This document shows positions 44,301 through 56,180 of a stretch of 64,000 bases of DNA, one piece after another. The DNA is from Trichodelitschia bisporula. Its lineage: Eukaryota; Ascomycota; Dothideomycetes; Phaeotrichales; Phaeotrichaceae. Under the pieces are notes generated by a model, which was not told where the DNA came from, searched no databases, and saw only the letters and a program-made list of their open reading frames with translations. The first letter of the stretch is position 1; every line of letters begins with the position of its first letter. A program made the translations under genes and the position numbers. The stretch lies in contig ML996689.1 of the NCBI GenBank assembly GCA_010356995.1, positions 452,691-516,690 of the forward strand. The letters are read 5' to 3'.

Positions 44301-47300
44301 CCACACACCCTCCCAAATTCCCAAGCCCTTCTCGTCCCGCAATTCCCTCCCACCCCCCTCACTTCCGAATCCACTTGTTTTTGATTCTTTGTCTCTTGCA
44401 TTTGTCGGAAAGGCATACGCCATTCCGTTCTGATAGACAGCAAATAGGGCAGTGCCTGGTTGCTGGCCTTGTGCGACAGAGCATGGCTTCTCGAGCTAAC
44501 GATTCTGCAAGATAAGCATTGTTGTTCCTCGACATACCATTGAGCAGACGTAGCGGCTCTACAAGTGCCGACTATTTTCAACCTCACCGTTTTATAAAAG
44601 CGGACAGCGAGGTACTCGGCGAGCTTGCTACAGTTCATCGACGGTCTCTAAGTGTTCAAGGAACCCTTACGGAGCATTTTTCCCCACCATCAACATCACT
44701 GGCTCGACGGCAACCCATCGCCAGCCATTCAATCGTCTGAAGAGAATTCCGAAAAAAGGAAAGACACCTCGTGCGGCTGGGCGTTCCACCCCGTTCAAAG
44801 GCAGAGAAAAGGTCGCCAGCCCGGTTTTGCGCAACAAGCTGCTGAGGGAAGCTGCTGCATCGTCATTTCATCCAGATCGCTCTTTCCCCTCCACCAACCT
44901 CACGGCACGCAAAAAGCCACCACGCACGCCACGCAGCATTCCATCACTCGTCGGCCCACCAATCCAACACCAAAATCGGCGACTTCTCCGAGAAATCTTT
45001 CCATCACTCGCACCAAGTGATTCCCCCGCCAACAGTTGATCCGAGTCCGCGCCCGTCCTTCTCGAAGCGCCAGCAGAGCCTCAGCTTCTTTTTTGATATA
45101 AACGTCATCTCCCGCCCGTCATCGGAGTTGGAGCCCTTCGCCGGCACGAGCTTTTTCAGGCACATCCTTGTTCGCTGCTCAGATCGTCAAAGCCCCTCGT
45201 TCTTTGGGCGCCACCAGCTTCCCGAGGATCTCGTCCAGTATCCAGGGGCACGTCCAATTGGAAGGTATTGAGCTTACCTGCTATTCGAGGGCAACCAGGT
45301 TTGCCGCAGACAGGGCGCGAATTTGGCGCATCTGCCGCTTCCGCGCGCGGAGAAGCATCGCTCACTCCCGTGTGGGGAATAGTGGCTTGCTGCACAGAGC
45401 TTTGACGGAAAGGGGACAAGGCTCAAAGTTGTTCTAGAGCTAGTTCCTTACTTCGGTACAGTACGCGCTGTGTTAGGATTTGCGTCTCCTAGCAGGCTTG
45501 GAACGCAGAGAACGAAGCTTGCGCGCGTCAGGGCGGCAAAAAGCGACTAGAAACGACTGCACAGAAGAGGGCCCCCACCCAGTGCTGTTACTTTTCTTCC
45601 GGTTCGGACGCTGCGCCGCGTTGGACGGTAGCACCCCTCCGAAAGCCCCGCAACTCTCACCACTCAGCCAGGCCAGCGGGTGGCCCGCTAGAAAGCAGCC
45701 TGCGCGTCAGTCTGCGGTGCTAGAGAAGGGAAACGCCCCATTCGGTCGATATTTTGTTTGTGGGGTGGACAGAAACGGTGCGCCATTCACTTGTCGCATA
45801 ACAGAGACAAACTGCTTCGGGTCTCTGCTGTGGAAGCGCTTATTGGCTTGCTGTCATTGCGCCCGCCGATCGAGGCAGTACGCGTTCTCGACCCAGCCGT
45901 CCCAATTGGCATCCGACAGTCGAGTTTTTGTTAGCAGACACCTTCGACGACTTCCCCGCCGGATTTTTGCAACCGAGGCTGGGTGCTTTGCGCTCGTGGT
46001 TTTGCCTTGGAGCCTCGTGCAGCTCGAATCGAGGTGATCGTCGGAATTGTCCGTTGCGGGGGGGCTAGGCTATCCGAACACCACAAGGCCCATCGAGTCG
46101 AACGTCAACCTCCCGAACAACGTCGCAACTCGGATCGAGGCGATACTTGACCTTCGTCTTCCGTCTCGCCATCATCGCCGTCGAATATTCCGTCTTTTCT
46201 CCGTCGCCTTTCACATGGTACCGGCTACTCTCATTTGCGACAACAGACGAATACTTTCCTCGTCGTGACAGCGTCCAACAGACGCGAGTAAATCCAACCG
46301 CGTAATTGCATCCCACTGCATCGAATTTACGACGACTCGAAGTACTGGTCTGAGGGGTCGTTCGCTCGATTTTCGGTTCTCCCCGACTCCACACACTCCC
46401 GTCCCCCGGCGTGCCTCGAGATTCCCGCTGTTCCTATAAGTCAGTCACAGCGGCTGTTTCCCAGCAGTCTGTTTCTCACAGCGCCACTCCTACGCCGCAC
46501 GAGGGGTTGTGCATATTGGAGCTGCAACTATGGATCAACGTAAGTTAGCTGTGCCATTCAGATCCCTCACACTACCCCCCTGGCCCCTCTCCCCTCCCCA
46601 GTCACATCCTCTCACATCTCACACACCTTCTCCCCCCGGTCATCCCCAGTTTAACTAAACTTCACCACCACATACACCATGTATTTTTTTGAGCTGCTTT
46701 AGTCTTCATGCCGCACGACGGCTTGCCTTTCTTTCTTTCCTTCTTTTCCCTAGATTCGAATGCCCACTAGTTTTGTCCAGCCTTGAATCAGCCCTTGCGA
46801 TTTTAAAGCTCCGGACTTTTCATCTCCATTGCCATCGCTGCCTGGTCTTAAGAGAGGGAAAGCAATTGCGTGGCCGTGATTGCAGTTGCGGCCTTTAGCT
46901 TGAACCAATTTGCTTCCTACTTCCCCCTCCAGTTCTTTTCTCTCATCCTTGCGGAGCGACTCCGACGAGCCTAGCCAGGCGCGATCTCAACCGCTTCCAT
47001 CGACGCACTGCCCGAATCCCGACTGGGTTAAGACTTGTGTAACTCTCGTAGCCCTTGGGCGTGCCGCCCACCTCTCTACCCTGCGTTTTCGTCGTTGCGT
47101 TCTGGCCCACCTTAGTCCGTCCCGTGGGGTAGAGACGCTGTGTTGTCTCCGGCCATCTCCTCTATCATACATACCCACCATCCATCACCACATCACAGAA
47201 CACCATCTCCTTACTCGGTGTCGCATCCGCTAACTCCAAGCCCACTTTCCGGGCTCTGCCACAGCTACTCTCCTCCATCATCAGATTCCGCTGAGCCAAA

Positions 47301-47440
47301 ATTACACTCTGTCGGCGGGCCAAGAGTGCATCGATCCTATCGGGACTCATGCACATCATCAACACTACACCAACGGGGCCGTCTCAAACCAAATCCGCCA
47401 GGATAGAGATTTACAAGGGCAAACAAGCGACTTACTGTCA
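35322..47440. other. About 12 kb with no supportable gene
   Basis: No frame in this stretch shows conserved composition, plausible introns or recognised motifs. A 75-codon frame at 35704-35931 (KFKIRQALGSDLPAFKDIQS..) has a moderately protein-like look but no neighbours. A Pro-rich frame at 36248-36937 is low complexity. Simple repeats occur at about 41401-41430 (GT) and 41594-41622 (GGTGTT). From about 44000 onward the sequence is C/T-rich with several spliced-leader-like GTAAGT donors (46540, 47485), so the last 1-3 kb may be the transcribed 5' leader of the transcription factor gene that follows. Confidence 0.45.
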
Positions 47441-50352
47441 ATGAACAGCAACGGCAGCCTTCAACGATCGACACATGATTCAACGTAAGTCGAGACCCTT
47501 GCCAGTATTCTCCCAATCCACTCGGGGCTGCCCTTCCTGGTTGTCTTTCGCCTTGATTCCCCCCCCCCCCCCCCCCCCCCCCCTCCACCAAGTCACGATT
47601 TCCCGCCTTGTGGCTGGCAAAGAAGCGCTCCCGCACGAGAAGCGCAGCACTGCAGCGGCCAGCGCCCTAGCTGCTGCAGCCATGCACACGCGCCAGATGT
47701 GGGCGTTGCCGCTGCCCGGGCAGTGCCGTCAAAACTTCCGCCCCGTTGGCAGCCGGAATGGGCCGTTAAGATGCGCATTTGCGCTCTCTGCTCGATCCGC
47801 TCCCATCCACGTCGTCACTGCAGAGCATCGCGAGCGTTGCGCACGTCGCACAGGAGCACATAACACCAGCGGGACCAGCAGGTCCCGGTCGGGCGGGGCA
47901 GCTATTTCATATCCAGACCCTCGGTCCCGTCGGTGAGTTTGTGTGGTTGATCACACGACAATTTGGGCCCAGCAAGAGAGCAGAGGAGCGCAGACCGGTT
48001 GGAATAGTTCGTTGCTGCCGTTCCGAATCTGCACCTCGCTGTGCCACCCGAGCCTGGAGGGTTACACCTACCTCTCACCCCCCTCTTTCCCCCAGTTCCC
48101 TCAGCACCCCCCCGTCCCACCCTACCACAAATCTTCTCATCGTTCCGCATGGTTTCCCTTTCTAACCCCTTGTGCGTTGTCTCGAACAACATCAAGCACC
48201 TCCCGTTCCCTGTCGGCTAACACTCGGCCGATGCTCATCCAGATATCACACCGGGTCAAGCATCTCAGACTCGACCAACACCACAGGCTCCGTGTCGACA
48301 AGCCCAAACTCCAATACTTCGTCTCTCGCCTATTCCAACTTTTACCCGCAAGCGCAAGCGCGTGTTGCAAGTCCCTACCCCACCGCTTCGCAGGTGGTGC
48401 CGCTGCAAAACTCCTTTGCCTATCCCCAGTCGTATGGTAACGGACTGCCAAATGTCGGACAACGGCACTCGTCTATGTAAGTATCCCGGGTTGTGGCTGC
48501 TGGCTGCTTGCAGCAAGTTCAGTTCCCTGAACTTGCTTGCAGCGGATGGCGGGATTGGGGGGGAGGTTCGGAAGCAGATCCCAAGAATGGGGAATTTTGC
48601 TCCCGAATCTTAGGATGCTCCACAGGAACGCAATGTGCTAACCAGTCACCGTGTTGCGTTCACAGAGCCGATTCCTCGAACTCCGGTTCAGGCCTGCTAG
48701 CGTCTGCACGACCATCGGGCCTGGGTAATCCTGTGTCACCGATCTCAAGCTCCGCCGTAAGAGATAACTACACCACGTCGACGCCGGGTGTGAACAGGCA
48801 CATGCATTCTCCTCGCTCACAGCTCGATCCCCTTCGCTCTTCCTACTCTTCCTCGATGCCCGATACCCCTCGGTCTCTGTTTTCGTCGACGGCCAGTATG
48901 TCTCTCTCGCCAGGCGGCTTGTACACCAACCCCGCGAGTATGGGTTACGGGGTGCACCCGACCTCCGACCCAAGCGGGTCTGGGGAGACGCCACCCTTTG
49001 CCAGTCAGCAAGATCTCCATGAGATAACGTGCGAAGGGCAGCCCGTCAAGCCACACATCGAAGCCAAGATTGAAAAGGGCTTCTTCTACTCGGGCGACAT
49101 GTGCTGGACTTGCTATCGGAGGAATTACTTCTCTGTGCAATGCTCCTACACGTTGACACCACACATCCCAGGTCGACCTCTTTATCTCACTCGCTCGTCA
49201 AATTCTTCCTCAAAACAGCCCGAGCAGATCCAAGCTCTGGCTATGTCTCTCTCTGCCGCCGTTGACGGTGCTCAGGGGAAGGCGATTGATCTGGTCCAGC
49301 ATACGCCGAAGCGCGACAAAGGGCCTCAAACTCCCATTCAGATCACGAAGCTCTGTCCTACACCCCCTGGCGGAACCAAACTCCCCCATCTCCATCATCA
49401 CGCGGCCGATCCTCATTCTCCCTACGGCCCTTTGGCGCCTTACGGCTCACATCACCACCACCCGCATCACCACCCACCGAACGCCGCCCAACCCCCAGCA
49501 TCACCCTACCTCCCTTTGCAACAGGTTCCAGATCCCGACCAGCCCAATCTCTCCAACGCAAACTCCTCCAGCGGCGCCCCTCCAGGCTCCGCCTCCGCCG
49601 CCTCCTACCTAACGCACCCCCCTTCTCCAACCGCTCATCAGCATACCTTCGAGCGCATCCAATTCAAAAGCGCAACCGCCAACAACGGAAAGCGTCGCGC
49701 CCAGCAGCAATACTACCACCTGATCGTCGAGCTCTGGGCCGACGTGCGCCTCCACCACGACCTGAAGCCCAACTGGGTCAAAGTCGCCCAGCGCGCGAGC
49801 TCTCAGGTCGTGGTTCGCGGGCGCTCGCCGAGCCACTATCAGAACGAGGGGCCGAGCGGGGGCCCGCGGGGGGGCAGTGCGACGGGCGGGCCGGGCGGGG
49901 GCATCGGGGGTTTGGGTGGAATCGGTTCGATGGGCCTGCGAGGCGGGCTAGGCGGCGGACACAGTCTCAGCGGCTACGCCGGGCTTGGCGGTGGCTATCG
50001 CGGTACTCAGTATGCGGCAGGGACGGAGGGCGCGATGGGCAGTGTGAGCTCTGGTTCCGCAGGTACGGGAGAGAATGTCGAACTCCCGGTCTCGGAGGCG
50101 GCAACTCCAGTCAAACAGGCCACAGGGGCATACGACGGGTACCAGTATTACCCGAGCCCGCTGTATGAACTCCCACTGCCGCCGGTTAAGAGCGAGGTGT
50201 TTGGTGATTTGACTACGCGGAAGGAGGAGGGCGTGTCCGGGAGCGCGGCGGCAGGCTTGTTTGGGTCTGGAGGGCTGTTTACGGGTGGTGTGGGGAGGTT
50301 TCAGGGCGTGCATAGCAGTCGTGGGTACTATGCTGTTGACTCGGTGTACTGA
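47441..50352 (+). CDS. vib-1: NDT80-family (VIB-1/XprG-like) transcription factor
   Basis: p53-like NDT80 DNA-binding-domain factor of the VIB-1/XprG/PhoG group, which controls extracellular protease production, nutrient-starvation response and heterokaryon incompatibility. Firm exons are 48243-48476 and 48666-50352 (intron 189 bp, GTAAGT..CACAG). The DNA-binding domain runs from about 49020 to 49840: EIEAKIEKGFF-like (HIEAKIEKGFFYSGDMCWTC), YRRNYFSVQCSY, IDLVQHTPKRDKGPQ, HTFERIQFKSATANNGKRRA, YYHLIVELWADV and NWVKVAQRASSQVVVRGRSP. A His/Pro-rich insertion splits the domain (about 49375-49510). Gly-rich and Tyr-rich activation-like tails follow. Two upstream exons are tentative: 47441-47484 (ATG AAC AGC..) and 47826-47936, which together keep frame into 48243 only if the donor GTTTGT at 47937 is used; the stronger GTGAGT at 47933 breaks phase, so another small exon may exist. 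Confidence 0.8.
47559..47583 (+). repeat. Poly-C tract, 25 C, inside a putative 5' intron
   Basis: Lies between the tentative first and second exons of the VIB-1-like gene. Confidence 0.85.
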
Positions 50353-51371
50353 GCAACCGTGGGATTGGACACGATGGCGGATGACTCTGCACGACGCATG
50401 ACTGGACGGTACGCCTCGGCTCTACTCGACACTCGATGCGACTCTTTTTACATTTTGGTTGTTCGGCTTCGTTTTGCTCGGGGGACGTGGACGATCGGGC
50501 GGGTGGCTGACAGTCTCTTCGCGCGCCTGTTCGATCTCAACTTCAGCGCCGGGCATGGACCCGCGAAAGCCTTGGACTGAGCACTGTCTCGATCGCGCAC
50601 TCGAGCTTCATGAGGGATATTTACGCATCTCGATTTTTGGCGCGCGCATTCATCTTATGCAGCAGGTTCGGGAAAAGTGTGCCCATGAGGCAAGGAATCA
50701 GCGGAGAACGGAAAAACTGGCGCTCGGCAGCGGATCTACGAGCATGGAAACGGATTTACTTCACGGTCATCGTCATCATCGTCATCATCATCGCCTGCGT
50801 TGACTCGCTTTCTCGTTTTCTATCTCGATATCATTTCCGCGACTTCTTTTCTCATGTTGCTCGCACCTTTATTTTTTGGCCTGCGTTTTCTTGAGGGGGA
50901 CAGCGATGGTGCAAGGAGTGATTGGGTATTATTCCTATATTCTTTTAACCTGCCGTGCTTGTGGGATCGGGGATCATATTTACGGCTCGGGAGCGCAACA
51001 GAGGATTTTTGGCCATGTACGGGACGGGACGGGATGGGAATCATGAGTACCGGGTTCAGAGATTGGAGCAGGGGATACCAACGGGGACATGGATCGAGAG
51101 GGCTCGGGGGCGGAAGCGTAACTCAGAGGTCCGGGGCCGGGAGGGGGGCGTTATTCTTAGATGAGTGTTTCACGTCTGCGCGGGGGAGCGGGATATCCTT
51201 TCCATTTCGTCCATCAATCCGGCTTTTTCTCCATTGCGGCTCTGCTTTTTCACGCTTCTGGTTTTGAGTGTCCCGAGTTGGACAAGCCTTTTCGGAATTT
51301 CTTTCTCCTTCGCCTGGTTCACGGATCGGCGCAGGGAATCTTGTAAACAACCCTCCTCCTCCTCCCCCCCA

Positions 51372-51394
51372 CCCCCCCCCCCCCCCCCCCCCCC
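51372..51394 (+). repeat. Poly-C tract, 23 C
   Basis: Homopolymer in non-coding sequence, preceded by CCTCCTCCTCC. Confidence 0.85.
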
Positions 51395-51778
51395 ACCATC
51401 CGGCGCGACGGCCGCTCCCGCGCGCTATGTAGAAGACTGCGCTGTACGCGCATACCTGATATCTTGTGAAGTCGTGTATTCGTGAATCTTGTGAGATGGT
51501 GTGTTCCGTACTCCCCCGCTGTCCGCGCCGCAGCCCGCTCCAGGGTGTACGGTAGCCGCGCCATAGGCGTGCGCCCACCGCCTTGCGGCGTAGCAGCGCG
51601 CCTAATCCAGTGCTAGGATCGCGAGTCATGGTCGAGGCACTTAGGTAAAGATGAAGACTTACACATCGCCGGCGGCGGGGTACGTACCTTCCCCGCTCTC
51701 TCCCGCTCCTCCCCAGCCACCGAAAGCACCAGGCCCCGCCATCGCCAAGCCACCCGAAACATATCCTAGGCGTGGAAG

Positions 51779-51905
51779 GAGCGAGCTGGAGAGCGGGGAA
51801 GGAGCAAGCTGGACAGCGGGGAAAGGGCAAGCTGGACAGCGGGGAAAGAGCAAGCTGGAGAGCGGGGGAAGAGCAAGCTGGAGAGTGGGGAAAAGAGCGA
51901 GCCTT
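51779..51905 (+). repeat. Tandem repeat, roughly 24-26 bp unit, about 5 copies
   Basis: Units resemble GAGCAAGCTGGACAGCGGGG plus AAAG and differ by a few substitutions (GAGAGCGGGG / GACAGCGGGG). Because lengths vary, no reading frame is preserved through all copies. Confidence 0.75.
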
Positions 51906-52196
51906 GGGGGCAGCGGAAGCGAAAGGCTTGGGAATTCAGACAACCCCGGCTACGTCTACTTGTTCGCAACAGCACCACGCAGCGGGCGTTGGGTTGCGAC
52001 GCGTGCTCTGTGTCACGCTGGCATTGCACCGCCGGTGCCCTGTCCGAGCTGCGGGCGTGCCTGGCAACGTGGTGAGCGGGAGTGGTACGAGCTTGAGGGG
52101 GCGAATGCGCGCGTGGCCTTCGTGCGACGGTGGGCGCGGGTGAATACGGTCGGTTGTGCCCGATGGGAGTGGTGTGACGCGGGCGTGGTCGGGAGG

Positions 52197-52243
52197 GGCT
52201 GGAGGAGGGGTTGGAGGAGGGGTTGGAGGAGGGGTTGGAGGGG
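52197..52243 (+). repeat. Short GGAGGAGGGGTT tandem repeat
   Basis: Three to four copies of a 12-base unit (GGTTGGAGGAGG) in a G-rich stretch. Confidence 0.75.
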
Positions 52244-54182
52244 GCCGCTTTTTAGGCGGGGTAGTGCTGGGCTCGGGTGGTGATGACCAGGCGGCTTGGG
52301 CATTGGGCAGGCAGGCGATCGGTCAGCGGAGGAGGGGGCGAGGAATTGGCGGGGCTGGACCGCAGGTCGTCAGTGGGAAGCGGAGGGAGGGTGAGAAGGG
52401 CTGCTCATACGCTGGGCGACGGGGGCACTTGCCTGTTTGGGAGGGACGGGCGTGCCGGTCGATAGCCGAGATGGCGAGAATGGGGCAGAGAGTTCGGTTA
52501 GGGCGTGAATGGGATGGGTCTGGCGCGGGCTTCGTGGTGAGGTTTGTATGGATGCGCGACTCCGGTGCAAGGTGAGGTGTGCGGGCCGGGTTTGTGGTTT
52601 TTTTTTTTTGGCGGAGGAGGAAGAGGCCCTGGGTTATGCACTGAGGGCCGGGTCGAAGCGTGACGTCGTGCGACGATGGCGGCCGGACATGTGATTCTGA
52701 GGCCTGGGGGCTGCATGGCTGGAAGCTCTTGGTATGGCGGCCCAATGGAGCAGTCCGGAGCGAATTGCGAGGCGGAAGAAGTACTGGTGAAGTTCAGCGC
52801 CGTCTGCGTTACCACAAAATCTTGCGCCAATAGATCTAGCCACAGTGGTGGTACATGTAGGGCTGAGATGCGGGACGGTCCGAAGTGGCATGACTTGCGC
52901 ATGAGACATCAACCCCAGGGAACCGCGGGATGAACGGCGAAGATGGCAAAGGGATAAACATCCCCCCATACCCTTCGCTCCTGATGCAAATCAGCAATGT
53001 GAATGTTAAACGGATGCCGCTTGGCGTGAACGCCATGAGAGACGGGATATACTACCCATAACGGTGCAAATCGGACGTCCCTTCGAAGATACATGTAGTG
53101 ACAAGTCGCAGGACTATATCAGATGCAACGATACATCTCCCTTGACGTGCTGAAGAAGGTCGCCCGCCTGTTTTGCAGTCGAGGGACGTCAAATTAGCGT
53201 GGCCGAGCTTCTGGGCGGCATCGGCTGCGCTAGTCTTTCGGCCCGATTGCCGTCTCGTGGCAGATTGGGCCCAACTCCCGCCACACCGCCGCCATTCACT
53301 CCACTTTCCACGCATGATACCTAACCCACCTCAGACACAGCCCTGTCTCGTTGTGGCTTGGTTAGTATCCCCACTTGCCGCCGTAGCCGCCCGCTTACTG
53401 CGGAGAAAAGCTTATCGTCAAGTCTCCTTTTTCCCTTTATCCCTTCATGCCCGCGTTCACTCCGGGGAGCCTGTTGACTGCGGAGAGCAAAAATGCCGCA
53501 TCTTCTTGCCTTCTGAACCATGCAGCGCGGTCTTTTCTCCTTCTTGAGCGGCACCACCGAACTGGAGGGACGCCGCTGGGCCTGGGAGGCCGCAGTGTCC
53601 GGAGGAGAATTCCTGCTCATATCACGGAACAGCCATGGGGAATCCCGGAGATGGTGGATTTTATGAGTGGATTGGCCCAAAATCAAGCTTACATCCGACA
53701 AGTGGTGATGTCTTGGCCCTGAGTTTCAGGTCGTGACGTCCGATCAACCTCTGGTCATCATTTGCAGCTCAACACACCTAGCCAGAGGGGCCAGGCACGG
53801 GAGTGGATGGACAGCTGGACTGCCTCCAGAAGGAGAGCTTGAAGTTTGCTGAAGGCAGAACCTTATCTACGGCTGGCTGACTGTCTAGCCCAGAAACCAA
53901 TGAGTCGGGGATCGACCAACCCATCTTGGGACGGAACCACGGACTTGCTACCATATCCTCTCTTCCGACATACCTTAGCAATCTCTACCGCCTATTTACA
54001 ACGCTTCGGTCCAAAGGCGACCATGGTGCAACAATATCGCGTCTGCTCATTCTAGCGGCTCCTGCTTACCGTACTTGCTGGTGTGGCAGCTGGTTTGTGC
54101 ATGGTTATTCGAAGGCCCCCATATATTGACCGCGGCCGCAATTTCTATCCATCAATTTTGGTAGAGAGATCCCTCAACTACA

Positions 54183-54255
54183 TGGCCTAGTGGGACGCCT
54201 GCTGGGTTCATGCCCGGAAAGTCAGGGGTTCGATTCGCAAAAATCCCACTTTGGG
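54183..54255 (+). other. tRNA-like sequence with A and B boxes (SINE head or tRNA relic)
   Basis: Contains TGGCCTAGTGGG, a good match to the Pol III A box, and GGTTCGATTCG, a good match to the B box, 40-50 bases apart. Between them GCTGGGTTCATGCCCGG resembles an anticodon arm with CAT. The T-stem and acceptor stem do not pair, so this is not a functional tRNA. It could be the promoter of a tRNA-derived SINE or a decayed tRNA gene. Confidence 0.4.
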
Positions 54256-56180
54256 GGGGTTTTCGTAGCCTCCCGGGAGGTGAGCCTTTTGCTATTTTGA
54301 AGGTTGTAGGCCTTCTGTGGAGCTTTTGCATTGCCTATTTTGTTCATGCTAGTGGTGGTTGGGATGGAAGACTGATAACACTGTCTTCGTTTTGCCGCCT
54401 CATATCCCATCCCAACGCCTGTTCGAGCAAACCGTGGGAGCTGCCAGTGGAATCATACACCCTGAGCATGATCTGATCCCGCTCCCAACTTGTCAACACC
54501 AAACATGCCCCACTGGAGAACTCAACGCCCCAAATCCCGCACCGAAACCGCCTCTCGCCGGAGCGTCCAAGCCAAATCCCGCACCTCCGGCGAAACCCCG
54601 TTCGCCAACCATACCGGTACCCACCAGCCCATCTCCTCCATCCCTTCCCTCAACCACCACCCTTCCCTCTCCCCCTTAGCGCCCCGCACTGCTCCCGCCT
54701 TCATCACCACGGCTTCATGCTCAACACCGCCCCTCATCTCTGCAGCTCCCCCCGCCCCCGTGGCCGATGTTGCGGTACACTCCACGGCACCCGCATTCGT
54801 GTGATGAGCGCACTCGCACAGCGTCTGAGCACGAGGGTGGAGGCCTTGATTGGACGAGCAGGCCTTCCCTTTGTTGTGCATCATCAACTATTTTGCAAAG
54901 TCTAGCACATACGGCCATAGGTCGCAGACATATACCTGTGTCCGCGGGAAAATAGCCGCCAAATCCGGCGGTTTGTAACGGCGTTTCTGGCGTCAGATTT
55001 CCCCAATGCAGGCTTCCAAGAAATCGGGCGCTTAGAGTGTTCAGTATCCCTGTTGATGGCTAACAAATTCCAGCGGACGAATTATATGAATTAGAAAATC
55101 TAAAAAGCGGCTTACCTCGCATCGAGAATCAGCCCTCCGCCACTTTTTCTAGCTCCCGCCTCGTGCCCCTCTTGGGTCTCTCCATCGCCGCCGCCTCAAT
55201 GCGTCCTCCCGCATGCCGTTTTTTTGTCCGCCCGCCCAGGTGATTTCCGATAGCCCATCTGACGAGGGGAGAGCTGGGCGCGGTTTATTCGCAAAGGAAG
55301 AGGTAGTAGAATGGGGTACTTGCGAGGCCGGTAATGCGATGGATACGACCACGCGGGGCCGCTTGATGGACGGGAGGAGCCGCTAGGCTAGTTCGAGGGG
55401 AAGCTAGGCGCTGTCTATCACTTCAACCTTTTGCCATTATTAGTCTGTTGACGACAAGCTGTGGAGTTGTGGATGGACAATCGTTTCTCCTCGATGGGGA
55501 TGATGCCTTTCCTTCACAGTTGGAATGGCCGCACGCTCCCGCGGGCTCAATTGTTCCACGGTACTGTATGTTTCTCGAGTCCCGCGCTGACGACACGATA
55601 CAACATGACTGAGACGATGTCGTCTGCTCAACTCCAATCGAGCCTTCAATCCAGCACCAGGACGCTTGCTAACACCCATCTCACACATTATCCGGCCACC
55701 TCTTCCACAGAATCAACTACGTATCTCCTCCATCAGAACAGTCTGTATGCCCCCTCTGTCCCTCACTGCGCTGCCAAACTCCCGCCCAAAACCATGACCG
55801 CCACTCCGGCATCCTCCCGAGCCCGTTTATGCTTGAGCCCTGGTCAGTCTCGATATCCCGTACAGCATCTACGACGCGGGCATAGACGACGCAAGCAGCG
55901 TAGGCGGTGCACATGGATGAACAACCGGGTATCTCCTCCAGCGAAGTCTTCGTCTATGAACTGATCAGTTGGAAGGAGAACTTGATGCCCCGTGGCATGT
56001 GGCTGTGTCTCCTCCAATCTCGTCCTCCCCTCCGCGCCCGACAGCTCACAGCCTCATTCTTGGCATTCTGCCCCGCAGGTGATCTCAGCTGGAAGCCCCA
56101 AAGCCTCGCCTTCAACCTCGAGTTGCACTCCTGCATTTTCACAAGTCCGCAATTTCTTGACTAGAATCATTATTTCCAAA
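54246..56180. other. Spacer between the tRNA-like sequence and the NLR-like gene
   Basis: No gene is supported, although 55460-55965 is open in more than one frame. A 5S rRNA gene head lies at 54907-54924 (listed separately). If the mobile-element reading is right, 54925-56180 would be the left part of the element. Confidence 0.4.
54907..54924 (+). rRNA. 5S rRNA gene 5' fragment (head only), copy A
   Basis: ACATACGGCCATAGGTCG is the characteristic start of ascomycete 5S rRNA (compare ACATACGACCATA in Neurospora). After about 18 bases, or weakly up to about 40, the 5S pattern is lost. The identical 18 bases recur at 60877. No 5S tail follows within the next kilobases until the diverged copy at 60424. 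Confidence 0.6.

Larger units (their letters stand above)
50353..54182. other. Gene-free region downstream of the NDT80-type gene
   Basis: No gene is supported over about 3.8 kb. The first several hundred bases are T-rich and may be 3' untranslated sequence. A 23-base C run lies at 51372-51394, a GAGCAAGCTGGA-type tandem repeat at 51779-51905, GGAGGAGGGGTT units at about 52199-52242 and a T run at about 52600-52609. Confidence 0.45.

Noticed and set aside
45480-46037. 185-codon plus-strand frame
   Set aside because: Cys/Arg-rich random-looking sequence in what is probably leader or promoter DNA.
51123-52303. Frames of 120-235 codons on both strands
   Set aside because: They overlap the poly-C tract and tandem repeats; coding signal is absent.
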